From: Ophthalmolycus amberensis
Taxonomy: Eukaryota; Chordata; Actinopteri; Perciformes; Zoarcidae
NCBI GenBank assembly: GCA_024529925.1
Contig: JAFEUB010001186.1
Location: forward strand, 248,001-312,000
DNA: 64,000 nt
Direction of reading: 5' to 3'
Below the pieces are notes generated by a model that was not told where the DNA came from, searched no databases, and saw nothing but the letters and a program-made list of their open reading frames with translations. The translations under genes were made by a program, and so were the position numbers. Shown here one piece after another: positions 8,967-19,682 of this stretch (within the stretch, counting starts at the first letter, position 1; every line of letters begins with the position of its first letter).

Positions 8967-9681
8967 GTATGAAGAGACAACAAGAGCTCACAGTCTGTTG
9001 GTTCACAGTCTGATAACAGTGAAGACAGTAGCTGATGTTCTGAGAGTCCCTGTCCCCACTGAGATGGACCTCCTCACTAACATCAGACCAGGATCTGGTG
9101 TTGGTCATTTATTGATCATTCTTTCTGACAAATATGGTGTCAAAGTGTTTATAGAACATTTTACAAACTTCTCAAGAGGTTCAAATTTTGTTGACCTTGA
9201 AAACAGCAGTTGACAAAATAATGTCAGCTCAGGCTCTCCATTACATTCAGCCAGTCTATGGATTCTTTACATTTGTTTGTTAAAAAGTCTTATTTTTAAT
9301 TATGAAATATTGTACATTTAGAAATGATTTAACGATACATATTTAAGTATCAAATCCAGTGTTGATGTTTATGGAAGAGGTGAAGAGATACAAAATAATA
9401 ACAATAGTGACCATAATAATAATAATCATCACCATTATCATCATCAATTAATTAAATGAAAAATAGATAATAATAACAAGTTTGTAAATAGTAATAACAG
9501 TAATAATAATGGGCTCCTAATATTTTAAGATAAGAACAAATCAGATAGAACTTTATTCATCCTGATGTTTCATTAAATATTACAACAGAAGAATAAAGAA
9601 ACTATAGAATATTAAAATAAACATATTTGATCAATAGAATGACATAATATAAGACATGAAATTGAAATATTTGACATGATA

Positions 9682-10384
9682 CAGTGTTTCCCTAGGTTTA
9701 CAGCTTTGGGGGGGGGGGGGGGGGGGCACCGACACAAACACTTAAAGGAATCATGTGTTCATGTGTTTCTTTTAATGACAGCAGTCAATATAACAACTGA
9801 ACTATTATCTGAACTGTACATTGAACTAAACATCGGAACATTTCTTTTTATGACAATTATCAAAGTGTGCCGCTTTTGTCATTGCACCATCTCTCTGGGC
9901 TTCTGTAAGAACATCTCCAGAACCTCTTGATGTGGGAAGTCAGAACCATCTGAACCATTTATTGAGATCCGCATGCAGGCTGAGGATGGTCTCTGTGCAG
10001 CCTATTCCTCTCGCAACTGCCTGTTTATGCTGTCTACATATTCGACAGAACATTCCTAAAACCAAAAAGAAAACTGAAAGAATCCGCTATTCATTCTCTA
10101 TGTACTGTATTTTATCTATCTATCTAATATGTTTATTAATTAATTAATTTATTTATTTATTTATTAATTATTGTATTTATGTATTTATGCCGTCTGTAAA
10201 TAAGATCAACAACATAAGACTGTTTCGTGTGTTAACAGAACACGGTGTAGACCTGTTCTATAGGAAAGGAACCGTAAATTACTTCTGTTGTGATCTGAAG
10301 CTACATAGAAAATACAATAAAACTGAATTAACCTGACCTTCAAGGGGGGGCGGAGGGCCTAATATAATGGTTGGGGAAACACTG
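9682..10384. mobile_element. Non-autonomous hAT-like element in the NLR intron
   Basis: Left end CAGTGTTTCCCTAGG (9682) and right end GGTTGGGGAAACACTG (to 10384) form inverted termini CAGTGTTTCCC of hAT type. A run of about 20 G follows the left end (about 9707-9726) and a G7 precedes the right end. Flanking octamers ACATGATA and AGATGAGG match at only 5 of 8 positions, so the target duplication has decayed or the borders are slightly off. No transposase was found. Confidence 0.65.
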
Positions 10385-10389
10385 AGATG

Positions 10390-10820
10390 AGGTTATTATT
10401 GTTGTAAGTGTGCGATGGTCCAGCGGTCCTTCATGCAGAATAGGGAGGAGTTCAGTTTGATGGCCACAGGTAGAAAAGACTTCCTGTGGCGTTCTGCGGT
10501 TCTCCTCGGTGGTCTCGGTCTACGGCCGAAGGGGCTCTGAAGTGACTTCAGTGGGACGTTCGGGGGCTGAGAGGCATCGTCCAGAACACTGAGTCGATTC
10601 CTCAGCATCCTCCTCTCTGAAACCTCCACCACAGAAGCAGCTCTCCTGATGAGCTTATTGAGTCTCCTAGCATCAGCTGCCTTCACCCTGCTGCTCCAGC
10701 ACACTACAGAGGAGAAGATGACGCTGCTCAAGCTGCTTTGAGCCCCTAAAGCTGATGCTGGGTCTGATCTTATGGGACACAAGCTGTTGCTCATTGTAAA
10801 GCTGAATCCAAGATACAAAC
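10390..10820 (-). pseudogene. L2-type LINE, C-terminal fragment after the reverse transcriptase
   Basis: The minus-strand frame gives SSVVCWSSRVKAADARRLNK, then LIRRAASVVEVS with ERRMLRNRLSVLDDASQP, and later ERHRKSFLPVAIKLNSSLF. This is the conserved tail of fish L2/Maui-like LINE ORF2 (pattern 'CWGSSxxxxDxxRLxKLIKKASSVLG ... RSFLPxAxRLxN'). The catalytic FADD region is missing. It lies inside the intron between the NLR LRR exon and the linker exon. Confidence 0.75.
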
Positions 10821-11010
10821 CTCTCTGTTCAACACGGACTTGAACAACTTTTGGTCTCCACTTTAAATGAGATTTAATCCATTTTTACAGCTTGTGTATA
10901 AAATGTGTTTCATAACTGCAGCTGTTTGTCTGAATGGAGGATCTGAGTGAAGGTTGATGAAGATCAGTGATGATGATGAAGCTTCATTCTAATTCTGTTT
11001 CTTCCTCCAG

Positions 11011-11057
11011 GGTTGAACATGCTGGAGTTCAGAGGCTGAAACCTGGTCTGAGGAAGT
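11011..11057 (+). CDS. Short linker exon of the NLR-B30.2 gene
   Basis: A CTTCCTCCAG acceptor, then 47 bases reading VEHAGVQRLKPGLRK, then a GTGAGT donor. In fish NLRs with a B30.2 tail a short exon of this kind (VDHxGEERxKPGLRKY) joins the LRRs to the PRY-SPRY domain. The reading frame is kept on both sides: the last T joins AT of the next exon to make Tyr. Confidence 0.8.
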
Positions 11058-11153
11058 GTGAGTGTTCACTTTGATTCATGAAGTCTCAAATAAACCCATC
11101 AGCTGTGTTTGATGATGAACTGATGCTGTTTCATGTCTCCTTCTCTCCTTCAG

Positions 11154-11710
11154 ATTCCTGTGAACTCATAATCGACACAAACACAGTGAACAGAAACATC
11201 AAACTGTCTGACAACAACAAGAAGGTGACATGGGAGAAGGAGGATCAGTCATATCCTGATCATCCAGACAGGTTTGACTACTGGCCTCAGCTGCTGTGTA
11301 GAACTCCTCTGACTGGTCGCTGTTACTGGGAGGTCGAGTGGAGAGGAATAGTTTATATATCAGTGAGTTACCGAGGAATCAGAAGGAGAGGAGACAGTGA
11401 TGACTGTTGGTTTGGAGGGAACAATCAGTCCTGGAGTCTGTGCTGCTCTGGTGATTGTTACTCTGTCCTTCACAATAACAGAAGCACATGGCTCTCCTCC
11501 TCCTCCTCCTCCTCCTCCTCCTCCTCCTCCTCCTCTGGTAGAGTAGCGGTGTATGTGGACTGGCCTGCTGGCTCTCTGTCCTTCTACAGAGTCTCCTCTG
11601 ACACACTGATCCACCTCCACACCTTCAACACCACATCCACTGAACCTCTTTATCCTGGGTTTGGGGTGTGGTCCAGGTTTGGTGGTTCAGTGTCTCTGTG
11701 TTCTGTTTAG
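11154..11710 (+). CDS. B30.2 (PRY-SPRY) terminal exon of the NLR gene
   Basis: Acceptor TCTCCTTCAG, then an open exon of about 185 codons to a TAG at 11708-11710. PRY part: CELIIDTNTVNRNIKLSDNN, then KKVTWEKEDQSYPDHPDRFD with WPQLLCR. SPRY part: GRCYWEVEW, then YRGIRRRGDSDDCWFGGNNQ with SWSLCCSGDCYSVLHNNRST, and finally GRVAVYVDWPAGSLSFYRVS with LYPGFGVW. B30.2 domains are ligand or protein interaction modules in TRIM and fish NLR immune proteins. No stop or frameshift is seen. The oddity is a run of 14 serines from a (TCC)n microsatellite, located in a variable loop between two conserved strands. Alternative: a TRIM-family B30.2, but the matching LRR and linker exons upstream argue for NLR. 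Confidence 0.88.
11495..11536 (+). repeat. (TCC)n coding microsatellite, 14 Ser codons
   Basis: Thirteen TCC codons plus TCT in frame within the B30.2 exon; a multiple-of-three repeat that can change length without frameshift. Confidence 0.95.
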
Positions 11711-12487
11711 GAGGGAGAGTCTCCTCCTCTGTAAAAACTCACTCTGCTGACGATCAGATTCAGATCAATAGAACAAAATATAATCAACAAATAAATCAAT
11801 TTTATATATTATTATGGAGAAAACAATCAACCTTTATTGATCCCTCGGTGAAATTCATAAATTAATAATTTAGTACTTTTACTTTCATTGTGAATGCAGG
11901 ACTTTCAGGTTTCACTACTTTTAACTTAAAGATCTGTTGAAGACTTTTGGATGAATGAACATAATATTAATAAGTATATTTTCATCATCACTTGAAGATA
12001 AGAATCGTTGTGTTTCGTTCCCTTAGAATGAGCAAAAGTGATGATTGTGTAATTGATGAAAACACTAGAAATCTTTGTGTTTGATGAACTTCAGGTTGGG
12101 CTCTGATGTTTCCGTTTTCATCACTTTGTTCACTCGAGAGGACAAAATCATTCCAAAGACGTCCTCATGAAGCTGAACTCAGCCTTTGTAGGATCCAGAG
12201 TGCGTTCTCCCTCCACTGGGACAAGAGTAGGAATATGTCTTCATCCAGCTTTAAAGCTCAGTTATGGAGTTGAGCTTTACTTTACTCTCACATCTTATTC
12301 TCTCAGTAAAAACAAGTAGATTCTATTGTTTCAGATAAAATCAGGTTCCACACATTTATGCAAATAGATCATCACAAACATGTAACCTTAGACAAATGTA
12401 CAAATCATTTGACTGTGTAGAAATGTGATTCCAGTTCATGTGAATGTGATGTGAAATATAAAGCAGTGACATGTTGAACCAGAATCA
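11711..12487 (+). other. 3' flank of the NLR-B30.2 exon
   Basis: AT-rich sequence after the stop codon, probably 3' UTR and intergenic. No clear polyadenylation site could be chosen among several A/T-rich stretches. Confidence 0.4.
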
Positions 12488-13681
12488 GGTGATTGTTTGA
12501 CTCTACTTGATAGCATTATTCTTGAAACAGAGGGAATACTAATATGTGGAGGTGACTTTAATATTGTCATGAATAGTAGTCTAGACACAACAAACAATAA
12601 GAAAAACTCCAATCATGTCACAAAAACGATCAATACCGTATTCAAAGAATTTGGTATAGTTGATATTTGGAGAGAGCTGCATCCCACTAAAAGGGACTAT
12701 ACACACTACTCGGCACCTAATAAAAGTTATGCTAGAATTGACTATTTTTTCATGAATGAAAAGGACATGTATAGAGTTATGGAGTGTGAAATTGGAGCAG
12801 CAGACGTGTCGGACCACTGTGCAGTTTATCTTAATGTCAAGCTAAAACCACAGGACACAAAAACGTTATGGAGGTTAAATGTTGGAATACTAAATTATAA
12901 GTCCGTTGTTGAGGAGATCAAAACAGAGATTAAAACATACCAAAAAGAAAATGACAATGGAGAGGTTAATCCTGTGGGACGCTCTTAAAGCAGTTATGAG
13001 AGGGAAACGTATTGCTAAGACAGCAGCTATCAAGAGAGCTAAAGAAGAAATATACAAGAAGGAAAAACTGCTTGAAATCGAACAACAGCAGAAAAATAGC
13101 CCTGACTCGACACTGCTACCAAAAATTAACGAAATTAGAGGCAACATAGATAAGCTACTAACTACAGAGATTGAAAAGAAAACAAGATTTCTTAAACAAT
13201 CTTACTATGAGGTGGGACCCAAAGCAAATAAACTACTGGCAAAAAGACTGCAAAAACAACAGGCAGAAAGGACAATCCATAAGATAAGGGATACGGTTAC
13301 AAATCAAATAGTCTATGAACCTAAGGAGATTGAAACCATTTTTAGGAACTATTGCCAAAATTTGTATAGCCAACCTCCATCCGCTGACAAGGACCAAATT
13401 ATAACTTTTCTAGAGACACTGGACCTACCAGTAATTGGGAAAGACCAGAATGACCTTTTGACTTCACCCATTACAAAAATAGAAATAGAGAAAGCTATGG
13501 GTAGACTTAAAATAAATAAATCCCCTGGCACTGATGGTTTACCAGTGGAGTGGTACAAGACGTTTAGTGAACTACTTCTACCAATACTTGAGCCGCCATT
13601 TAACTATACGCCATGGTGAACTCCCACCATCCTGGAAGGAGGCTGTAATAACAGTGATTCCTAAGGGAAAGAACAGTGATA
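12488..13681 (+). pseudogene. L1-clade LINE ORF2 fragment (endonuclease to start of RT)
   Basis: The frame from 12497 contains the end of an apurinic endonuclease: ILICGGDFNIVMNSSLD, then KSYARIDYFFMNE, and VSDHCAVYLNVKLK (the terminal SDH motif). A frameshift near 12975 moves to the frame giving LWDALKAVMRGKRIAKTAAI and later MGRLKINKSPGTDGLPVEWY (start of the RT fingers). A small deletion near 13610 precedes GELPPSWKEAVITVIPKG. The catalytic YADD part is lost where the copy stops in a palindrome. It is dead but recent enough for long open frames. Confidence 0.88.
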
Positions 13682-13718
13682 TATCCCTGTTCTTTCCCTT
13701 AGGAATCACTGTTATTAC
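13645..13718. repeat. Near-perfect 74-bp palindrome at the L1/Tc1 junction
   Basis: Two 32-bp arms (13645-13676 and 13687-13718) are exact reverse complements. The 10-bp centre TGATATATCC is itself palindromic except for its outer pair. The left arm is L1 coding sequence (the VITVIPKGKNS region); the right arm is an inverted copy of it. Confidence 0.95.
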
Positions 13719-13727
13719 TTATCACTT

Positions 13728-14751
13728 ATAAGTGAAAGGAATGCTCACTTGGGTTGAGATCAGGTGACTGACTTGGCCATTGAAGAATATTCCATTCCTT
13801 TGCCAAAAGAAGCTCTTGTGTTCTTTTCACAGTATGTTTTAGGTCATTATCCATCTACACTGTGAAGCGCCGTCCAATCAGTTTTGTAGCATTAGTCTGA
13901 AACTGAGCAGATAGTTTAGCCGTGAAGATCTCAAAACTCATCCTGCTGCTTCTATCAGCTGTGACATCACCAATGAACACCAGTGACCCAGTTCCATTGG
14001 CAGCCACACATGCCCATCCAAAGCACTGCCTCCACCATGTTAGACAGATGATGTGGAATGTTTCGGATCATGAGCCGTTCCTTTCCTTCTCCACACTTTT
14101 TCATCTGTCCAAAGAATCTTTTTCCAAAACTGGTCAGTCTTTGTCAGATGTTTTCTGTTAAAGTCTAATCAGGCCTTCCTGTTCTTCAGTGTCACCAGTG
14201 GTTTGCACCTTGTTGTAAACCCTCTGCATCTAGATTCATTCACATCTTGATTGTAGACTTTAACAATGACACGCCTACCTCCTCCAGAGTATTTTTGACT
14301 TCGGTAGATGTTATGAAGTGTTTTTTCTTCACCAAGGAACCCCAATCTTTTTAACCTAATAATGGCCTCCTTCACTTGCATTGACACCTTTTTGGTCCGC
14401 ATGCTGAGAGTTCCAAGGACCAGCTACCAACTGCAAATATAACATTTTGAATCCTATTATCTGCATCATTTGCCATGAAATAGTGACAGAACAGGGCACA
14501 TCTGGCCATGAAACCGTTTGTCAGAGAATTGTCCAATTACTTTTGAGCCTCTGAAAATGTGGGTGGATGTGTAAAAGTGGCTGTAATTCCTAAACGGTCA
14601 TTGTGATTTTTTTGTTTCATCCATTCAATTAAAGCTGAAAGTCTACACTTCAACCACATATTGACTGATTAGTTTCAAATCCATTGGAGTTGTGTAAATA
14701 AGCAAAATTAGAAAAATTGTGTAATATTCCAAATACTTATGGCCCTGACTG
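13728..14751 (-). mobile_element. Tc1-type transposon fragment with decayed transposase
   Basis: Minus-strand frames give Tc1 transposase pieces in order: VKEAIIRLKRLGFLGEEKTL, KYSGGGRRVIVKVYN, FWKKILWTDEKVW (DDE region), GWACVAANGTGSLVFIGDVT, LIGRRFTVYMDNDLKHT, and WPSQSPDLNPSEH (the DPN/E region). The right end at 14751 is a terminus reading CAGTCAGGGCCATAAGTATT on the minus strand, as in fish Tc1-like elements. The TA dinucleotide has mutated. The left end is missing where the sequence enters the palindrome. Several frameshifts and stops make it inactive. Confidence 0.88.
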
Positions 14752-16410
14752 CACATCAGCATGACAGACAATACAACATGAAACCTGGCTGGTGTACAGT
14801 GTAGCATCTACAAAATAGCCATATATACTAAGGCAGACTGACTGACGTAGTTATAGATGGAGATGGTCCAGAAGACCACTGTTCGTTTTTCTGTGAAGAT
14901 GGAGGTTTATTTTTGAAGTGACGAAATGCGTGTAATGAGCGTATATTGACACGCCGTCACTGAGACGTGCAAGACTGGTGCTCGGGGTACGGTAGAGCGG
15001 CACATTTTGGAGCTTAATGCCGCTGACCAAGCTGCATTTGCTTGATGCCTCGGTGTGAGAATGTGTTGCTCTTGCACAGGACCATCTGTCAAATACTCGC
15101 TGGCTTTTCTTGGATTTTGCAGTGGTGGACATTTCTTCATGCTGTCAAAAGAGTTCTGCTCAGTCACCTGTAGGTTTTTTTTTAAACTGCATAGCTGGTG
15201 GATCTCTAAGTCATTTCCTCACATTCGTCTCTTTGAAAGTCTGTCAGGTCAAACAACAATTCAGCCGGCCCATTGCTTTCTGGAGGGACACCAAACTGCT
15301 AATGTGACTGGCTCTGCCCCAAAGGCACTGAAGGGCAGATGGCCAATCACTGACATGTTTTAGTTAATATGGATCCACCCACATTCGGCTACTTGCTCTT
15401 AGATTGCTTGCACACATGGACACGGGCAAACACGAGCAGTAGCTCCCTCTCCGTTACTAGTGTCACAACACACACACACTTGGCTGGCTCCCTGAGATCT
15501 ATTTAACACATTCTAAATGGGCCAGACTTGGCAAAGTTTAAGAGAGATCAGATAGAGACTGGAGCAGAGGAGCCTGAGCCAAAGTGACCCCCCGGATGCA
15601 CAGAACATCTGGGGTACAGCTAACTGATTAGCCACACGAACAGTGCTAATGACCATGACCATTAGGAAGTGATCAGTGTGGGATCTCAGTAGAATGCTGA
15701 ATGTCTATGAGCAGCAGTCATTTTACTGTTACCACTTAATTCTAAAGCTACTGTCACTATAGTTATGATTATCATTGTTTTATGGTACATTTGGTGACTA
15801 TTGAAGGTGCTTATCTTAAAAATAGGATTTGCAAGAAAGGGCACCATATTGTGCTTGTATTGCCTACTTCCCCAGAGAAAACCTTTTGTCATCCGAAAGG
15901 AAGAGGAACCATTATATTGCACTCTTTAGCTACCGTAGCTGTTAGTGACTCTTGTCAATGCCAACAGACACCTCTCTCACACTGTGTGTCAGTGAGCCCA
16001 CCTGCCTAAACCTGTTAGTTAACATTAACTCAGAACAGCTGCAGGCGGCAGGACACATGACTGAGGCCCCGTTTACTCTTTTCACTTCAAGTGTCCTGAA
16101 TCGTATCTTTTATCTGGATACAGAACTCTTTCATTCACTCTTAATCACGTACTGTGACTGCACCTGAAGCAGTTTGTTTACAAGGCTAACAGTTTAGCTA
16201 GCATTAGCTAGACGACAACAAACCATAAACGCAAACACGTGTAGGCCTATGAATCATATTGATGAATTGCTGATCCAATAGATATCTCTATTAGTAGTAG
16301 TGTGCAGGAATCTAGTTTCTTTGAAAACATTGAGGTAATTTCTAACCACAAGAATGACAAACACTTGTTTAGCATTTAGTGCATTAAATAGTTAGCAAAC
16401 TTTTTTGACA
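14752..16410. other. Non-coding, no gene supported
   Basis: Open frames here (for example 14907-15167 minus, 102 codons at 15055 plus) show no recognisable domain and overlap one another. A short CA run occurs near 15468. Nothing else is identified. Confidence 0.4.
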
Positions 16411-16411
16411 A

Positions 16412-16907
16412 AGCAAGGCAAGGCAAGGCAAGGCAAGTTTATTTGTATAGCACATTTCAACAACAAGGTAATTCAAAGTGCTTCACATAAAACCATTAAA
16501 AGCATCAAAACATAAGGCAAAAGAAAAGGAGATTTAAAAACAATTAAAGAAACAGTGTAAGAAATAAAATTCAGTAGTAAAATGCAGAAATGCAGGAAAT
16601 TGATTAATATATTAATTGAATGTGGTTCAATTAAAGGCAGCAGCAAACAGAAAGGTCTTCAATCTTGATTTAAATGAGCTGAGGGTCTCAGCAGACCTGC
16701 AGCTTTCTGGGACTTTGTTCCAGATGTGTGGAGCAGAAAAACTGAACGCTGCTTCTCCATGTTTAGTTCTGACTCTGGGAACAGAAAGTAGACCGGTCCC
16801 AGACGACCTGAGGGGTCGGGATGGTTCATAAGGTAGCAGCAGATCAGAGATGTATTTTGGCCCAAAACCATTCAGTGCTTTGTAAACCAACAGCAGGATT
16901 GAAAAAG
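16412..16907 (-). mobile_element. Rex1/L2-group LINE, 5'-truncated 3' end
   Basis: On the minus strand it encodes the ORF2 C-terminus: LLLVYKALNGFGPKYISDLL, then PYEPSRPLRSSGTGLLSVPR, KHGEAAFSFSAPHIWNKVPE and KSRLKTFLFAAAFN with a stop. A ~200-bp 3' UTR and a (CTTGC)n-type tail (AAGGC repeats at 16412-16437) follow. Almost identical over ~490 bp to the plus-strand copy near 46.9-47.4 kb. Short 5'-truncated copies with a microsatellite tail are the norm for these LINEs. Confidence 0.88.
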
Positions 16908-16929
16908 CAATGCAATTGAGGTGCATTTC

Positions 16930-17694
16930 CGTCTTCCGGTTTGGCGCTAATAAACTCTGCTTCAGTGTCGTTTGTTCAGGAGTTGGCGCTGTAGGCTGTA
17001 TGGCTGTAATCCGCCAGTAAACAGAGTAGAAGTAGACGTTGTGGAGAGAGGTCTTGAGGAATTTGTTTCCATTGGGGAAGTTTTAATTGTTTTTCGTGTC
17101 AGCTTCTATTGGTCATGTTGCATGCTGTCCTGAGACAAAGACAAGCCAAGAGTAATGTGAGTTAAATGTTCGCTATGTCTGAATTTATTCGGCAAAGGCG
17201 TTTCCATATACCATTTATCAGATCAGCTCTTTTTAAATTGAGGTTGTTTCGTTGGGTTTTGCCGTTTCCTTTCAGCTTTTCTAATGGGAAACTTCAAAAT
17301 ATGCAGAAAAGCATGTGAAGGGAAACAATGTGCAACATGAGATGTTAAAGCTTGTCAGTGGAGTTTGTGATCCTTAGTATCGCTGTGCAGCTGTTTTTTT
17401 ATGAGATGGTTTCCATTGTCTTTGTATTGTGCACAAGCAATAGTCCTGCCAATGCTAACACACTATTCCACTCATCTACAGGTGGCTGTAATGTGTCACG
17501 ATATGCAGCAATAAGCCGACACAGGCAGAGAAAAAAAAGTACCCATGGATGTAAACAATGCTGGATTCAAAATACTTTTCAAAATCAGCTTCGAAAATGT
17601 TTTATGAGCAAGGAACTGCTTTCCACACATGAAGTTCTAGCGTAAGTTCAGCCAGGAAGACTATACTCTTTTATGCCTAAGCCCGTAGTTTATT
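16930..17694. other. Non-coding, no gene supported
   Basis: No convincing exon. The 97-codon frame at 17352 has no recognised domain. Confidence 0.35.
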
Positions 17695-17933
17695 TCTCAT
17701 TATTTCCTTGCAGTCATTGCTCGGGGCTGTCAATCATGATATCAGCTGTTTAGGTCAGCTGGTCTCCTTTATCCAATAGCACAACGAAACAATTACCGTA
17801 CATTAGCCTATCATCTTGCTGCTGTCTCGATTGTCTCTCTACCTTTGGTGTGTTCATGCTGCTGTTACGCACCCCTCCATCTCCCCATCTCCGCCCCATC
17901 TTCACAGATTCATCAGCTTCATTAACTCTCATT
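17695..17933 (-). repeat. Dispersed repeat, partial copy (partner at 59.47-59.74 kb)
   Basis: Shares CATTTCCTTGC-like, CGGGGCTGTCAATCATGATA and TTCACAGATTCATCAGCTTC blocks, in the same order but inverted, with 59470-59735. The match stops abruptly at the TAGGGG terminus at 17934, so a transposon has cut into this copy. Confidence 0.7.
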
Positions 17934-18291
17934 TAGGGGTGTAACAATACGCGTATTCGTATTGAACCGTTCGGTATGAGGCTCACGGTTCGGTACGCAT
18001 GACGAACCGAACAATACGTTTGAATAAAAAAAATTAAAAAAAATGTTTTTTTTTTAAACCTTTATTTAACCAGGTAGTCCCATTGAGATTAAAATTCTCT
18101 TTTGCAAGATGTAAGTAACAATGCAAGATGTAAGTAACAATACATAACATTAAGGAGTAGTTTTTGTTTGTAATGCTTGTGTTGCTAAGAAGATACCCCA
18201 GAAGATGGGTCACTCAGGTATAGTTCCATCATTGTTCAAAGTCAAAGAATAACTTTATGATGTTAGTTGTAATGAATCAATATATTTTAAA
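17934..18291 (+). mobile_element. hAT-like MITE (TAGGGGTGTAAC family), right end missing
   Basis: Begins TAGGGGTGTAACAATACGCG and keeps the family's TTCGGTATGAGGCTCACGGT segment, then AAACCTTTATTTAACCAGGT and the block ending near TATATTTTAAA. Homologous to the nested copy at 26320-26708, which has lost part of the left sub-terminal region but keeps the right end. Confidence 0.75.
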
Positions 18292-18749
18292 TTCATCAAT
18301 TGATTCTGCTCCACATCTATAGTGTTCTTTCCGAAGAAAATCCACACTCTTGGAGTACAAGGCATCTCTTGATGAGGGGAAATCATTTTTTCACACTGAC
18401 CACCAAGGATAGGAAAATGAAATGAATGAAGAGCATGCAACTGACCAAGTTGGGTAACAAGTAAAACACAAGCTATTAGAGCACTGGTGTAGACTGATTA
18501 AACTTGTGTTGTGAGATGGACGACTGAAGGACGTGGCTGGAAACACATTTGGTGTAGACTGGGTGAAGAATACAGAGAAGCTGGTGCAATGTTCTGTCAG
18601 AGCTGTGAGGATGGTCAGAGTGTAAGTGGTCTTGCATAGCCAGAGGGTCGGCTGCACCCATTATCATATTCATATATTAATCTGAAAAGTGAAGCCAATG
18701 CGGAGGTGTCTTGAACTTGGATTATTTTTACTGGCCCCAAGTAGAAAAA

Positions 18750-19147
18750 TAAGATTATATGGAAGTCTATGAGAAAGATTTCTCTCTTGATTTATTCCCT
18801 CAGTAAACATTGTAAACATGAGTTCATGGTCTCAATCTCTAGTTTCAAGTCTTGTTCATTTTAGCATGATGTTCATTTAGTACATTATGGTCCATTTAGA
18901 GCCAAACAGACCATAAAGCAGAGTATGCTTCAGGGCGGGTTTACTGTGATTGACAGGTCACTACCAGAGCCGTATACGGTGTCTTCAAGTCACTCCTCCA
19001 CAATCCAAATTTGCTCACGTCCGTTCACTGATTGCAAAAAGCCAAGATGGCGAAGGCCAAAACCCTAAACTCGAGGCTTCAAGACGCCAGTCCACAAACT
19101 GTGTTGTCACGACGACTTTGTCCACTTAGTATATACAGTCTATAAAG
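18750..19147 (-). repeat. Dispersed repeat family F1, copy 1
   Basis: Reads in reverse the sequence ATAGACTGTATA ... GAGATTGAGACCATGAACTC ... ACAATGTTTACTGAGGGAAT. Related copies lie at 30415-30660 and 49678-49857 on the plus strand. Probably a non-autonomous DNA element common in fish. It contains an AAGATGGCG-like segment seen in many fish copies. Confidence 0.65.
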
Positions 19148-19455
19148 AAATGTTTGGCTTGTTTGTAATTCTTTAAACCAATCACAATGTTCTAAGCCCA
19201 GGATGCAGAGACGGTGCCTTTGCAAAATAGATAGCAGAGAGACTGGAAAGGCGGAGAATGCCGTGTGAAATATGCAGTTTATGGCAGACTTATGCCCACA
19301 GTGAATATATGGTGAGTCAGTCTAGTCATGGGGTTAACTGGGATGGGGGTAAGTATGCAGTGTAGTGAATGTTCCAAGCTTAACAAGGTGTAAATATGCT
19401 CTTCAAATTCAGGCAACCACATTAGACATTTGTCCATTTGTCCAATTTGGGGGGG

Positions 19456-19682
19456 GTGACCGTGGCGCACTGGGTTAAGAGGTCGTCTGCGAACCGGGAG
19501 GTCAACGGTTCGATCCCCGACTGGGACGTGTCACGTGTTGAAGTGTACCTGAGCAATACACTGAACCCCCGGCTCCCCGGGCACCTGTCATTGGCAGCCC
19601 CACTGCTCCCTATATACAGGGATGGGTCAAATGCAGAGAAAAATGTCCCCCTCAAAGGGATCAAGATAGTATAAATTCTATT
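19456..19682 (+). mobile_element. tRNA-derived SINE
   Basis: The 5' part has an RNA polymerase III box A (TGGCGCACTGG, 19463-19473) and box B (GGTTCGATCCC, 19507-19517) at tRNA spacing. The body ends with CAGCCCCACTGCTCCCTATA, GGGATGGGTCAAATGCAGAG and an A/T-rich tail. This is the architecture of teleost tRNA-SINEs. It is not a functional tRNA because the stem partners at the 3' end are missing. Confidence 0.85.

Noticed and set aside
19463..19530. tRNA gene suggested by box A and box B.
   Set aside because: It is the head of a SINE: no complete acceptor stem, and the sequence continues into a SINE body and tail.
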